DNA of 64,000 bases. Origin: Phycisphaerales bacterium (lineage in GTDB: Bacteria; Planctomycetota; Phycisphaerae; Sedimentisphaerales; UBA12454). Made by a program: the position numbers and the translations under genes. The notes under the pieces are model-generated. The model did not search any database. It saw nothing but the letters and a program-made list of their open reading frames with translations, and had not been told where the DNA came from. Shown in pieces: positions 1-9,010 of this stretch. The stretch's first letter is position 1, and the number at the start of each line of letters is the position of its first letter. The DNA lies in NCBI GenBank assembly GCA_003142595.1, contig PLMU01000018.1, positions 19,603 through 83,602 on the forward strand, given 5' to 3'.

Positions 1-556
1 GATATTTAGCAACTTCAATATCGACTGGAATATCAATCAGCACCGGCCCCGGCCTTCCGGTACTTGCGATATAAAACGCCTCGCGAATCGACCGCTGTAA
101 ATCCTTGATGTCCTTGATAATCATATTATGTTTTGTAACCGGACGGGTTATGCCTGTAGTGTCCGCTTCCTGAAAAGCGTCATTGCCAATCAGGTCTGTG
201 CGAACCTGCGCAGTCAGCGCAACCATCGGCACTGAATCCATCATCGCCGTTGCCAAACCTGTAACCAGGTTGCACGCTCCCGGCCCGCTTGTAGTCAGAA
301 TAACGCCCGTTTTCCCGCTCGCCCGTGCGAAGCCATCAGCCATATGGCATCCGCCCTGCTCGTGACGCGGAATTATAAAATTGATTGGCGCATCATAAAG
401 TTTGTCGAACAGCGGAAGCGCTACTCCGCCCGGATATCCGAACATCGTTTCAACGCCTTGCTCAATTAGTGTAGCGACAATAATTTCTGCGCCGCTTTTG
501 ATGGGTAAGATGGATGGATTTTGAGTGGAACTGTCACTTGATGAAAGTTTCTTCAT
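1..556 (-). CDS. ilvB: Acetolactate synthase large subunit (N-terminal part)
   Basis: The thiamine-diphosphate enzyme that makes 2-acetolactate or 2-aceto-2-hydroxybutyrate, the first common step of branched-chain amino acid synthesis. The reading frame starts at ATG 556-554 and runs off the window edge, so about 185 residues of the usual ~560-600 are present. After a ~19-residue variable leader come typical family motifs: GAEIIVATLIEQGVETMFGY, then YPGG, a PRHEQG segment carrying the Glu that activates ThDP, the TSGPGA turn and the DAFQE segment. A GGGAG ribosome-binding site lies 7 nt upstream. The gene follows a strong promoter and a structured leader of about 215 nt, so regulation in the leader is likely. 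The family assignment is secure; ilvB rather than another ThDP decarboxylase is favoured by the overall motif pattern. Confidence 0.95.
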   Translation of the reverse strand, partial: MKKLSSSDSSTQNPSILPIKSGAEIIVATLIEQGVETMFGYPGGVALPLFDKLYDAPINFIIPRHEQGGCHMADGFARASGKTGVILTTSGPGACNLVTGLATAMMDSVPMVALTAQVRTDLIGNDAFQEADTTGITRPVTKHNMIIKDIKDLQRSIREAFYIASTGRPGPVLIDIPVDIEVAKY

Positions 557-772
557 TTTTTAACTCCCGATAAACTATTCAGTTATTCCGGCAAACTACG
601 GCTTTTTTGGGCGTTTCTGAAAGGCCGACTATTAAGCAACGAGCTTTAATAGCCTGCAAATTCAGGATTTGCGTCCCGTCGCAGTGCCATAATCACCCCT
701 AAGGGTGTTTCAGGAAACAGCTTACATTATTCTGTAAACCATTAACCTTGTCCCCGCCAAGGCGAGGATGAA
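557..772 (-). promoter_or_regulatory. Structured 5' leader of ilvB (attenuator or riboswitch candidate)
   Basis: About 215 nt separate the predicted transcription start from the ilvB start codon. Read on the minus strand, the RNA can form a CCUCGCC/GGCGGGG hairpin with a CUUG loop, a GUUUACA/UGUAAGC hairpin, a CACCC-UUAG-GGGUG hairpin, and a 9-bp stem formed by 646-654 and 627-635 whose 5' arm contains the stop codon of a 14-codon ORF. A weaker GGC-UUU/AAA-GCC hairpin follows. No T-box consensus is visible. The layout (promoter, short ORF, hairpins, biosynthetic gene) is typical of leader-controlled amino acid genes. The mechanism and ligand are unknown. Confidence 0.55.
646..690 (-). CDS. 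Possible 14-residue leader peptide upstream of ilvB
   Basis: A short frame encodes MALRRDANPEFAGY. It starts at ATG 690-688 behind an AGGGGUG Shine-Dalgarno-like sequence about 5-6 nt away. It stops at TAA 648-646, inside the first arm of the strongest hairpin of the leader. It lacks the runs of Ile, Leu or Val codons expected of a classical ilv attenuator. If it is translated, the ribosome would control the downstream hairpin in some other way, or the ORF may be incidental. It overlaps a second stop-free frame that includes a Leu-Ile-Val run but has no start codon. This is a position- and RBS-based call only. Confidence 0.35.
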   Translation of the reverse strand: MALRRDANPEFAGY

Positions 773-778
773 CTTGAT

Positions 779-807
779 ATATTATCAATTATATCGGCCT
801 TTGTCAA
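779..807 (-). promoter_or_regulatory. Sigma-70-type promoter of ilvB
   Basis: On the minus strand a perfect TTGACA (807-802) is followed after exactly 17 nt by TAATAT (784-779). This predicts transcription starting near position 772 toward ilvB. It is one of the best promoter matches in the window. Confidence 0.7.
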
Positions 808-912
808 GAGGAAGGTTTAATTCCATTCGCCCCTCTGCCGAAAGGAAAATAAGTCTGTTGCATTCATCTGGTCAGAGGATAGAATATAAGTATTGATTTA
901 GGAGAGATTAAA

Positions 913-1401
913 ATGAACAAAGGAGACATTAAAAAGGTCGCCAAGTGGGATTACGATGTAAAGAAATTCGATACTGTCGATAAAATTCTGGATTTTGCGA
1001 TAGGCAGGGAGATTGACGCTCAGTCGTTTTATATGAAACTCTCGAGCATAGTAAAAGACCCCAAACTGGCAAAAACACTTACGGGTTTGGCCGCTGAGGA
1101 GTTGGACCACGAGAACGAACTTGAGGCCATCAAATTCGGCAAGATCGCTCTGAGCGATCAGGAAATTGGAAAGCTCAACATCGCCGATTACGCAAAAGAT
1201 GTCCGGCCGGGTCCGGATATGAGCTATACCGATCTTCTAATTATCGGAATGAAAAAAGAAGAGACCTCGCGTGCGCTTTACGTCAATCTGGCTTCCATCG
1301 CCGCCAAACAGGACCTCAAAGATACTTTCCTTAAGTTAGCTCAGAATGAGGCCGAACACAAATTGCGATTTGAGCTTGAATACGACTTGATGATATTTTA
1401 A
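913..1401 (+). CDS. Rubrerythrin-like ferritin-fold protein
   Basis: A 162-residue four-helix-bundle diiron protein of the rubrerythrin/ferritin-like group. Iron-binding motifs are visible as AAEELDHENE near residues 61-70, a central KKEE at the third helix, and NEAEHKLRFE near the end. The C-terminal rubredoxin domain of classical rubrerythrins is absent, so it would need an external electron donor if it acts as a peroxidase. Such proteins remove hydrogen peroxide in anaerobes. Translation starts at ATG 913 behind GGAGAG. The gene stands alone, diverging from ilvB and converging on the YihY gene. Function as a peroxide-protection protein is inferred from the family; other ferritin-like roles are possible. 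Confidence 0.85.
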   Translation: MNKGDIKKVAKWDYDVKKFDTVDKILDFAIGREIDAQSFYMKLSSIVKDPKLAKTLTGLAAEELDHENELEAIKFGKIALSDQEIGKLNIADYAKDVRPGPDMSYTDLLIIGMKKEETSRALYVNLASIAAKQDLKDTFLKLAQNEAEHKLRFELEYDLMIF

Positions 1402-1424
1402 ATATTTACATCCCTGGCTTTTGT

Positions 1425-2723
1425 TTACATTAAATTTTTTACGTTGTATTGGGTCAGAGACTGGCGGTAATTATCAGTAATCTGTTTTATAACGGCAGAT
1501 TCGTCGCCTGGGGCGGCAAATGAGGCGTTCCTGACCGCATCATAAATTTCAGCAAGATTCAGATTTTCCGCAGTTGTAGCGGGGGCAAAACCGGGGGCAG
1601 GTTCAGTTGTTTTTAGTAAAAGATTAGCTTTTACGAGATGGTTTAAAATCTTTTCGGTAAAATCAACTGGCAGATTTAACTGACTGCAAACAAGTTCAGA
1701 TGGAACAGGTACGTTTTTCTTCTCAAAAGCAATACAGATATATCTCATAATTCCCGCTATCTGCAAATCGGTAGCGATAAAATATTCCTGGCGGAGTTTC
1801 GAGGCGGCATTTTCCGCCTCTTCTATAGTTTTTAAATTCTGAGTTGTAAAGGCAAGCTGCAGACCGAAAAGGACGATGAGCCAGGTAATGTAAATCCATA
1901 AAACGGCCAGTGGGACAAGGCCAAGTATGCCATAGACCGCGCTTGATGGAATAAATTTTACAATGTAAAGGCCGAAGCCCCATTTTGCGACTGTCCATGC
2001 AATAGCGGCGATAAGCGCACCCCACATAGCGGCTTTAGAGTTTACCCTGGCGTTAGGCATAAGCATATAGAGGGCATACAAGCCGATAAAAGCAATTACG
2101 AACGGCACGATAGGACCGATGTAAGTAAAGATGCTGTGGGTCAAATGGCCTGCTATGCTGTATTTGGCGTTGACATAAATGGCCACGCCGAGCAGGAGCG
2201 GGCCGAGAGTCAGAAATGCCCAGTAATTGGTTATCCTTTGAATCATATTTCTGCGGCTAACGTTCCATATAATATTGAATGAATTTTCAATGTTCATTAA
2301 CAATGCGATTGCGGCCCAAATAATGAGTGCGCTGCTGATAATGGTAATTGAGCCTTTGTTGAGATTGGCGTAAAAGTTGTTAGTAAATTCATCGATTTTC
2401 TGGGAGAGTGTAATTTTCTGGTCCGGATTGTTGGGGTCAACAGGATATTCGACGTTTTTTATGAAAGCCATTTCGTAGAAATAAGTTCTTACCTGCGAGC
2501 CGAGGTCTTCAAACGCGCCGAGAGAATGAAAAATCAAAAGCGTTACAATCATAAGCGGCACAATGCCAAAGATTGTATTATACGAAAGCACCGAGGCCTG
2601 CTGGTCGGCCCTGTTTTTGAAGAGGAGTTTTATACACTGCGGCCAGAGCCTGATTTGAAAAACTATAAAACGGGCGAATCGGCCGAGTTCTTCGGTTGGA
2701 GTGGAAAATAGTTTATTGAACAT
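1425..2723 (-). CDS. YihY/BrkB-family integral membrane protein
   Basis: A 432-residue inner-membrane protein of the YihY/virulence-factor BrkB family (formerly mislabelled RNase BN). The N-terminal half has the family pattern: a short amphipathic start, then ADQQASVLSYNTIFGIVPLM near residues 40-60, a long extracytoplasmic loop, and several hydrophobic helices between about 125 and 295. The C-terminal ~130 residues are soluble and look winged-helix-like (LQIAGIMRYI, VPSELVCSQL), an extension common in this family. Its molecular function is not established. It starts 8 nt after the AsmA-like gene ends, so it is the last gene of the rpsB-led reverse operon or of an AsmA-YihY pair. Both encode envelope proteins. 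Confidence 0.85.
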   Translation of the reverse strand: MFNKLFSTPTEELGRFARFIVFQIRLWPQCIKLLFKNRADQQASVLSYNTIFGIVPLMIVTLLIFHSLGAFEDLGSQVRTYFYEMAFIKNVEYPVDPNNPDQKITLSQKIDEFTNNFYANLNKGSITIISSALIIWAAIALLMNIENSFNIIWNVSRRNMIQRITNYWAFLTLGPLLLGVAIYVNAKYSIAGHLTHSIFTYIGPIVPFVIAFIGLYALYMLMPNARVNSKAAMWGALIAAIAWTVAKWGFGLYIVKFIPSSAVYGILGLVPLAVLWIYITWLIVLFGLQLAFTTQNLKTIEEAENAASKLRQEYFIATDLQIAGIMRYICIAFEKKNVPVPSELVCSQLNLPVDFTEKILNHLVKANLLLKTTEPAPGFAPATTAENLNLAEIYDAVRNASFAAPGDESAVIKQITDNYRQSLTQYNVKNLM

Positions 2724-2731
2724 AACTACTC

Positions 2732-5700
2732 CTATTTCTTTAACAATTTTTCAAGGCCTTTTTGAATCTGCTGCTGCATCTCCTGTTCAGCCTGCTGCTT
2801 GAGAAGTTTATTTACATCGATTTTGGGTTTGTCAATCGTACCTTTCAGCGGCAACATAATTCTCTGGCCGTTATATGTCCATGGCAAAGTAACATTCATT
2901 TGCATCGATTTATCCAGGCCGATTTGGCCGCCGAAGTTGATAGCTTTTTGGTCGATGTTCATCTGCATATTATCGTATTTGATGATTCCGTTTGAAACCG
3001 TAAACGGAGTCGGCAGAAGAGTTATGTTCGGGTCCGAGGAGCCACCGGTGAGTTGAACAATCTGCGGCAGCAGCGATGAGCCTTTCAAGTGCATATTGTC
3101 TATAGAAATTGTGCCGGCTATATCCATAGAATTTTTATAGCCCGACTGAAGAGGGATGGCCATTTTTTGGCAATCGAAATTCAGAATACCTGTAACATTG
3201 ACGGCACCTGCAAAAACGGGGTTCATATAACCGAGCATCGCATCGGAAGTCTGCTTTGTGATTTGAATTTTGTCGAACATTTTCATCGCGCTGGGAGTTT
3301 TGAGCATCGATGGAGTGTCCTTCAGGTTCGCAGAGGCGGCGAAGTTTAGTTTGCCGCTGTTGACGGTGGTAGAAAACGGAGCGATTGTCATAAGGCCATT
3401 ATCGACTTTGATGTCAAATTCGCTTTTGCCAATATTAAGACCCATATATTCGGCGCTATCGAAACCAAAAGTTGATTTTGCATTAAGATTGCTGGTAAAT
3501 AGAGCCGGGGTCTGTTTTGGATAAACACTTGAAAATGAGAGAGTATCGTTTCTTTTGCCGGTCGCGGATAAGCCGGACGGTAGAAACGGCGAAACAAGTG
3601 CACTTGCAGCCGCCAGATTGTAATCGGCAGTGAATGCACCTTCGCTTTTTACGTTTTGGCCGGACTGGGAATTGGTAAGTTTGCCGATAAGTTTTATTTG
3701 CGGACTTGTTAACTGAAGTTTTTCGATAGTATAAATTTTCTGTGCGGTGTCGAACCGACCCGTAAAGGCCATGTCCATATATTCCTGAGAAAAGGTTTGT
3801 TTGCCGACAGAAGCGAGACTGAAATTCTTTATGGCAATCTGTTTTATGATCGCATCGATAATATTATCTTTAATGCCAAGTGAGATGTCGCCCTGCGCGG
3901 TGCCGGCAAGCCGTGTTTTGGGGTCGAGTTTGCCGAAAGTGTAAAGATATGGCCCGGCTTTAGCAAGGTCAACAACCATATCGGCATTAATTCGCGTCTG
4001 ATTTTGTGCACCTGAGCCGAAAGGAACCATCGAATCTTTCAGACTTATCTTGCCTGCCGAGGCGGTAATATCGGCGGTTTTAATAGTAATCTGTTTGTTT
4101 CCAAAATCAGAAGTGAAATCGTATTTGATATTTGCAGCTGGCTCTGAAATGCCGTTGCTGTCTGGCATCTTAACTATGATATTGTTAAATGTTCCGCTGC
4201 CTGTGCTGCTGAGAATTTCTTTTGCGAAAGCCGCTTTTCCCGTGAGATTTGCATCGCCGGCCAGTTTCGGCTTAATCTCGAAAAATTGCCCCACGTCGCT
4301 TTGCATCTGGGCAAGGTCAAGCCGGGCGGTATAATTCATATTGTCTGTTGTGCCGCTGAGGCTGCCCTTTAGAAACGAAGAATCGACGGTGAGCTTTTCA
4401 ACTGTTATCTTGTCCTGCTGCGAAATTATTTTCGCGTCAACTTCAACAGGCTTTGAAAGTATAATGCGTTTTACAGGGAATTTTCCTTCGAGCGCCCAAA
4501 GTTTGACTTTACCGGCCAGAGTCCTTTTGCCGTTTTGAGCTTCGGTATTTATAGTTCCGCTCAATCTGCCGTAGTTTATGTCGAAATCCTCTTTGAATTT
4601 CGCAATCGTCTTGACCTGCTTGAAAGTTTTTGCGACGTCGCAGTCAAACTGGGCCTGCAGATTATCGGCAGAATCGGCTTTTAGAAAATCCTCAAAACTG
4701 CTCATGGTTTTTGGAACGGTTCCTTTCACATCGGCGGTCAAACCATCGGCTGTGATTTTGAGCCGGTCGATATTTATTGTTTTTTCTGTCGTGTTAAGTT
4801 TTACATCCGCCTGAAATGCTGATGTCTGGATTCTGTCGCCTTTTATAGCTGAGCCGGATATATCAAGATTGGTTGCGCTGGCAGTGCCCTGGAGATTTTC
4901 AAACTGCCCCTTTTGAATCTTGGCCTCCATACTCGCCTTGACTCTGCCGGCGGTCGTCAAATTCACGTCAAACACTTTAAACAGCGGCGAAAGTGCCGAA
5001 ATGTCAAGGTCGTTGACTTCAAGCGAAACGTCGCCTGTGGTACCGGCAAGCGACCATTCCTTATTGGCCGTTTTTAATTGGCCCGAAGCGCTGATCTGTG
5101 AAACCTCATTAGCGGACGCCACTGCCATCGAGACATCGAAAGTACTTTGGCTTCCGAGCGGCCTTAACGCAAGTTTACTGTTTATATCTTTCAACTCCAA
5201 AGTTCTAACAATATCGTTCGCATCTGGAGCGATAACTTTGAAATTGCCCTGGTTTATAGTCAGGTCGATATTTTCAATGGCCAATAGAGCGGCGGCTGGC
5301 GGTGCTGAAGGTTCTTTTTTAGTTTTGGCTGCCGTTTCCTGCGAGAGCAGAAGTTTTTCGGAAGAGGCAATCTTTTTTTGTGCACATGGGCCGGATACAT
5401 CTATCAAAACCTGCGGCTGGTCAATAACAGCGGCATCGATTGACAGCTTTCCGCTCAGAAGAGCAAGGTAACTGGGACGTGCTGAAACAGATTTTGCGGT
5501 TATTTTTGTGCAGCCGGTATTGTCGGTAAAATCGAACTTTTGCGCTTTTACGCCCTGGAACCAGCCCATCGATAGCGTGTCAATTTTGACTTTGCCGCTA
5601 ATTAAAGCATTCACCCTCGCCAGTATCATACTTTCCCCGCTGTTGCTGGACAGATAAGCCGGAACGGCAAAGTACAAAATCAAAAAGAACACACATAAAA

Positions 5701-5779
5701 AAAACAGTGTCCAGATAAAAATCTTTTTTACGGAGATTTTTGAACGTTTTTTTTCCTGATTATTCTTTTCGGACTGCAT
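2732..5779 (-). CDS. AsmA/TamB-like envelope protein
   Basis: A 1,015-residue protein with a basic N-terminus and a single membrane helix at about residues 21-45. The long remainder is beta-rich and consists of repeated amphipathic stretches typical of AsmA-like bridge proteins. The C-terminal part has the family feel of INLDKSMQMNVTLPWTY followed by IMLPLKGTIDKPKIDVN and ends in a Gln/Lys-rich tail. Such proteins have recently been linked to phospholipid movement between inner and outer membranes, and their presence agrees with a diderm envelope. The gene begins 60 nt after frr and is followed at 8 nt by the YihY gene. No catalytic motif is seen. Assignment rests on architecture and composition. 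Confidence 0.75.
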   Translation of the reverse strand: MQSEKNNQEKKRSKISVKKIFIWTLFFLCVFFLILYFAVPAYLSSNSGESMILARVNALISGKVKIDTLSMGWFQGVKAQKFDFTDNTGCTKITAKSVSARPSYLALLSGKLSIDAAVIDQPQVLIDVSGPCAQKKIASSEKLLLSQETAAKTKKEPSAPPAAALLAIENIDLTINQGNFKVIAPDANDIVRTLELKDINSKLALRPLGSQSTFDVSMAVASANEVSQISASGQLKTANKEWSLAGTTGDVSLEVNDLDISALSPLFKVFDVNLTTAGRVKASMEAKIQKGQFENLQGTASATNLDISGSAIKGDRIQTSAFQADVKLNTTEKTINIDRLKITADGLTADVKGTVPKTMSSFEDFLKADSADNLQAQFDCDVAKTFKQVKTIAKFKEDFDINYGRLSGTINTEAQNGKRTLAGKVKLWALEGKFPVKRIILSKPVEVDAKIISQQDKITVEKLTVDSSFLKGSLSGTTDNMNYTARLDLAQMQSDVGQFFEIKPKLAGDANLTGKAAFAKEILSSTGSGTFNNIIVKMPDSNGISEPAANIKYDFTSDFGNKQITIKTADITASAGKISLKDSMVPFGSGAQNQTRINADMVVDLAKAGPYLYTFGKLDPKTRLAGTAQGDISLGIKDNIIDAIIKQIAIKNFSLASVGKQTFSQEYMDMAFTGRFDTAQKIYTIEKLQLTSPQIKLIGKLTNSQSGQNVKSEGAFTADYNLAAASALVSPFLPSGLSATGKRNDTLSFSSVYPKQTPALFTSNLNAKSTFGFDSAEYMGLNIGKSEFDIKVDNGLMTIAPFSTTVNSGKLNFAASANLKDTPSMLKTPSAMKMFDKIQITKQTSDAMLGYMNPVFAGAVNVTGILNFDCQKMAIPLQSGYKNSMDIAGTISIDNMHLKGSSLLPQIVQLTGGSSDPNITLLPTPFTVSNGIIKYDNMQMNIDQKAINFGGQIGLDKSMQMNVTLPWTYNGQRIMLPLKGTIDKPKIDVNKLLKQQAEQEMQQQIQKGLEKLLKK

Positions 5780-5839
5780 TTGTGTCCCCTCACAAAAGAA
5801 ATTTAAAAATCAAAATATCAAAAATTAGGATTGTCTATA

Positions 5840-6400
5840 TCAGCTTTGCATTACTTCATCAGTTTTTGTTTTTACGGCTTTGTCCATTATGTCTGTATAT
5901 TGTCTTGTAAGCTCGTCGATTTCTTTTTTCCCGTGGTCGCGGTCGTCCAGCGAGATGGATTTTGCCTTTTCTTCATCGTCGAGCTTCTTGTTGGCATCTC
6001 TGCGAATGTTTCGAATGCTGACCTTGGCCTGTTCGCCAAGCTGTTTGACCTGGCTGGCAAGCTGTTTCCTTCTTTCCTGAGACAAAGGCGGAACATTGAG
6101 CCTGACTACTTTTCCATCGCTGATTGGCGCAATAGAAAGGTCGCTGTTTCTAATCGCCTTTTCGATTTCCTTTATCGAAGCCGGGTCAAAGGGCTTTATG
6201 ACAATCATATTGGCTTCCGGGGCCGAGAGAGTCGCAAGCTGTTTTAAATGCGTGGGCGTTCCGTAATACTCGACCCTGATATTTTCGACAAGACCGGTTG
6301 ACGCCCTGCCGGTTCTTACAGATTTGAACTCATTGTGCAGATGTTCATACGCCTTGTCCATAAGTAATTTGTGTTCAGCTACAATTTTCTGAGTCGGCAT
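5840..6400 (-). CDS. frr: Ribosome recycling factor
   Basis: A 186-residue protein that splits post-termination ribosomes together with EF-G. The family landmarks are present: the helical start, FKSVRTGRAS near residues 25-35, VEYYGTPTHLKQLA, the IKPFD turn, LNVPPLSQERRKQL, and the closing RNIRRDANKKL helix. I place the start at ATG 6400, giving the usual ~185-residue length, because GGAGG stands 5 nt upstream of it. A TTG at 6415 would add five residues upstream but has no ribosome-binding site. It lies 15 nt after pyrH in the conserved rpsB-tsf-pyrH-frr order. Confidence 0.97.
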   Translation of the reverse strand: MPTQKIVAEHKLLMDKAYEHLHNEFKSVRTGRASTGLVENIRVEYYGTPTHLKQLATLSAPEANMIVIKPFDPASIKEIEKAIRNSDLSIAPISDGKVVRLNVPPLSQERRKQLASQVKQLGEQAKVSIRNIRRDANKKLDDEEKAKSISLDDRDHGKKEIDELTRQYTDIMDKAVKTKTDEVMQS

Positions 6401-6415
6401 AGTAACCTCCGGCAA

Positions 6416-7132
6416 CTAACTGACAATAGTTCCTATTTTTTCGCCCAAAAGCGATTTTGTTATAGTGCCCTTCCGAAAGATATTCAGCACAATTATCGGA
6501 ATTTTATTTTCACTGCATAAACTTATGGCCGAATGGTCCATAACCCGCAGGTTCTTTTTCAATACATCCTGATACCTGAGCTTATCAAAAAGTTTTGCTT
6601 TGGGATTTTTAACCGGGTCGTCATCATAAACGCCGTCAACTTTTGTCGCTTTGATAAGCACATCGGCGTCAAGCTCGGAAGCTCTAAGAGCAGCACAGGT
6701 ATCAGTTGAGAAGAACGGGTTTCCGGTTCCGCCTGCCAGGATGGTAACTCTTCCCATTTCGAGATGCCTTATCGCCCTTCTGCGGATGAAAGGTTCGCAG
6801 ATAGCGGAAACTTCAATCGCGCTTAATACTCGCGTAGGCTGGCCCATTTTTTCAAGAGTTTCCTGCAAGGCGCAGGCATTAATTACCGTTGCCAGCATTC
6901 CCATATAATCAGCGGTATGTCGCGGGATATGACTTGCTTTACTGAAGGTTTCGCCGCGGAGAAAATTGCCGCCTCCGACAACGATGGCGATTTGTGTGCC
7001 GAGTTTTTGAATTTGTATAATGCGCTCCGCCAGCGAAGCAAGCTGTTGGCCGTCGATACCGAATCCGCCGGCTTTGCAGAAGCTTTCGCCGCTAAGTTTC
7101 AGCAGAATACGCTTGTATTTCAATTTGCCCAT
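6416..7132 (-). CDS. pyrH: UMP kinase
   Basis: The hexameric bacterial UMP kinase, converting UMP to UDP with ATP; 238 residues, the normal length. The amino-acid-kinase fold motifs are clear: KRILLKLSGESF at the start, VVGGGNFLRG around residue 51, the DYMGMLATVINA helix, the GGTGNPFFSTDT loop, and DADVLIKATKVDGVYDDDP for nucleotide binding. It sits between tsf (34 nt away) and frr (15 nt away) in the usual order. Nothing unusual is seen. Confidence 0.97.
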   Translation of the reverse strand: MGKLKYKRILLKLSGESFCKAGGFGIDGQQLASLAERIIQIQKLGTQIAIVVGGGNFLRGETFSKASHIPRHTADYMGMLATVINACALQETLEKMGQPTRVLSAIEVSAICEPFIRRRAIRHLEMGRVTILAGGTGNPFFSTDTCAALRASELDADVLIKATKVDGVYDDDPVKNPKAKLFDKLRYQDVLKKNLRVMDHSAISLCSENKIPIIVLNIFRKGTITKSLLGEKIGTIVS

Positions 7133-7166
7133 CCCTGTTCCTGTCTATTCTATGGTGTATATTATA

Positions 7167-8033
7167 TTAGCCGATTGCGAATCGGACAAATTTAATTATT
7201 TTGGCGGTTCCGCCGGCCGCTTTTGCAGCGTCGGCAAGAATTTTCTGCACCTGAACCTTCTCTTCCTTGACAAACCCCTGCTGCAGCAGGCAGTTTTCGG
7301 CAAAAAACTTATTCATTTTACCTTCGACAATCTTACCGATGATATTGGCGGGTTTGTCTTTTACCTGGTCAGCGGCAATGGCTTTTTCGCGTTCGATAAC
7401 ATCGGCTGGGATGCCTGATGAATCAAGCGAAATAGGATTTATAGCCGCCACGTGCATCGCGATATCTTTGGCGATGGTTTTAAACTGCTCATTGTCGGCA
7501 ACAGCCTGTGTGCTGGTCTCGAACTCAATCATAACGCCGATTTTACCGTTAAAGTGGACGTAGGTTGCTATATGTCCTGCGCCTTTAAGCGATAACTTGG
7601 CATAATCGCCAACTGTAGTTTTCTCGCCTGTTTTGCTGACGCATTCAGTAATGATATCGGAAAATTTCTTGCCGCCTTTTTCGGTAGCAAGCAGATTGTC
7701 AACGCCGTTTTCGGCTTTGCAGGCAAGCAGGAAATCTTTCATTGAATCAGCGGCAGCAATAAAGGCATCGGTCTTGGCGACAAAATCCGTCTCGCAGCAA
7801 AGTGTGGCCATCGCAGCCTGCTTTCCGTCAGAACTTGTAACGCATACGACCTTTCCCTCAGTAGTTTCCTTGTCGGCTCTTTTGGTAAGAGTGGCAAGAC
7901 CTTTTTTCCTGAGTATCGTCATAGCCTCATCGAGGTTTCCGTTGCATTCCTCGAGGGCTTTTTTGCAGTCCATCATTCCCTGACCGCTCATTTTTCGTAA
8001 TTTCATAACAACTGCAGATGATATTTCCGCCAT
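7167..8033 (-). CDS. tsf: Elongation factor Ts
   Basis: Guanine nucleotide exchange factor for EF-Tu, 288 residues. The N-terminal UBA-like domain ends in the signature MSGQGMMDCKKALEECNGNL (about residues 15-34), followed by the LRKKGLATLTKRADKETTEG linker and CCETDFVAK, which contacts EF-Tu. The dimerisation core follows, with AMHVAAINP near the middle. It is the second gene of the rpsB operon, starting 90 nt after rpsB. Confidence 0.97.
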   Translation of the reverse strand: MAEISSAVVMKLRKMSGQGMMDCKKALEECNGNLDEAMTILRKKGLATLTKRADKETTEGKVVCVTSSDGKQAAMATLCCETDFVAKTDAFIAAADSMKDFLLACKAENGVDNLLATEKGGKKFSDIITECVSKTGEKTTVGDYAKLSLKGAGHIATYVHFNGKIGVMIEFETSTQAVADNEQFKTIAKDIAMHVAAINPISLDSSGIPADVIEREKAIAADQVKDKPANIIGKIVEGKMNKFFAENCLLQQGFVKEEKVQVQKILADAAKAAGGTAKIIKFVRFAIG

Positions 8034-8123
8034 TTTAAAAAATCTCCTGAATCATAAATAATGAAAATCTGTATTTGCACCAAGGCCGCGCTAAATATTT
8101 CTGCACGGCAGGTTTCTTATTGT

Positions 8124-8948
8124 CTAACTCTGTGCGGGTTCGCCGGCCGGTGAAGCATTATCTGAGCCTGCGGCAACTTCTGATTCGCCGCCCTCGCCTG
8201 CCCTTGCAAGAGAACGTCTTCTAACTCGCGGTTTGCGGCCTTCCTCGTCGCGAGGGGCGGCTTTGTAATAAGTTTTGCCTTCCGCAACCGATGATGCAAG
8301 CTCAGCTATAATTATATCTATCGCCTTGACTGAATCGTCATTGCCGGGAATCGCTATGTCAACGGTATCCGGATCAGAATCGGTATCGATAATACCTATT
8401 GTCGGAACACCGGTCTTTTTGGCTTCACGAAGAGCCAGATGCTCTCTTCTTGCATCGACAACCACAAGAACGCCCGGTATCTGGTTCATTTTGCGGATGC
8501 CTTCAAGATTCGACTTGACCTTGCGAAGCTCACGCTTGAGGGTCGAAGCCCGTTTTTTGCTTTCGGACTCAATCGAACCGTCGGCCGCCATAGTCTCAAG
8601 CTCGTCAAGTCTCTGAATCCTCGAGTGTATTGTTCTGAAGTTAGTAAGCGTTCCGCCCAGCCAGCGGTTGGTAACATAATGCATACCTGTCGCTTCGGCA
8701 GCGGACTTTACCGCTTTTTGTGCTTGTCTTTTAGTTCCAATGAATACAACATCCTTACCGCTGGAGACCATATCCTTTAAAAGTTTTTTCGCAAGGATAA
8801 TGCCCCTGAGCGTTTCGCGGACATTGATGATATGAATCATACCCCTCCGGGTATAAACATACGGTTTCATTTTGGGATTCCATCGGCTGACGGTATGACC
8901 AAAATGCACACCGGCAGTTATCAAATTACGAGCCAAATCATTCGCCAC
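8124..8948 (-). CDS. rpsB: 30S ribosomal protein S2
   Basis: Ribosomal protein S2, 274 residues. Characteristic segments are AGVHFGHTVSRWNPKMKPYV at residues 13-32, VVFIGTKRQAQKAV, NRWLGGTLTNF, and IPGVLVVVDARREHLALREA followed by PTIGIIDTDSDPD. The last ~40 residues form a basic then acidic, Ala/Ser/Glu-rich tail longer than in Escherichia coli, a lineage-specific extension. It is the first gene of the rpsB-tsf-pyrH-frr operon and has its own promoter just upstream. Confidence 0.97.
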   Translation of the reverse strand: MANDLARNLITAGVHFGHTVSRWNPKMKPYVYTRRGMIHIINVRETLRGIILAKKLLKDMVSSGKDVVFIGTKRQAQKAVKSAAEATGMHYVTNRWLGGTLTNFRTIHSRIQRLDELETMAADGSIESESKKRASTLKRELRKVKSNLEGIRKMNQIPGVLVVVDARREHLALREAKKTGVPTIGIIDTDSDPDTVDIAIPGNDDSVKAIDIIIAELASSVAEGKTYYKAAPRDEEGRKPRVRRRSLARAGEGGESEVAAGSDNASPAGEPAQS

Positions 8949-9010
8949 TAAAAATGACCTCCAAAAACATTAACTTTTATTACTATTTCCGCAACATTAG
9001 AGAAAGCAAC

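Noticed and set aside
557..772. Resemblance of the GGGACGCAAA stretch in the ilvB leader to the c-di-GMP-I (GEMM) riboswitch core
   Set aside because: The short string matches, but the hairpin with GNRA loop and its receptor helix are not in the right places and the spacing is too long. A T-box was also considered and lacks its conserved box.
4920..5471. A 183-codon open frame on the plus strand inside the AsmA-like gene
   Set aside because: It is antisense to a continuous 1,015-codon gene, lacks a ribosome-binding site and has low-complexity Ser/Ala composition.
6401..6415. An upstream TTG start for frr at 6415
   Set aside because: The GGAGG site lies between this TTG and ATG 6400, so it can only serve the ATG, and the ATG gives the standard length.
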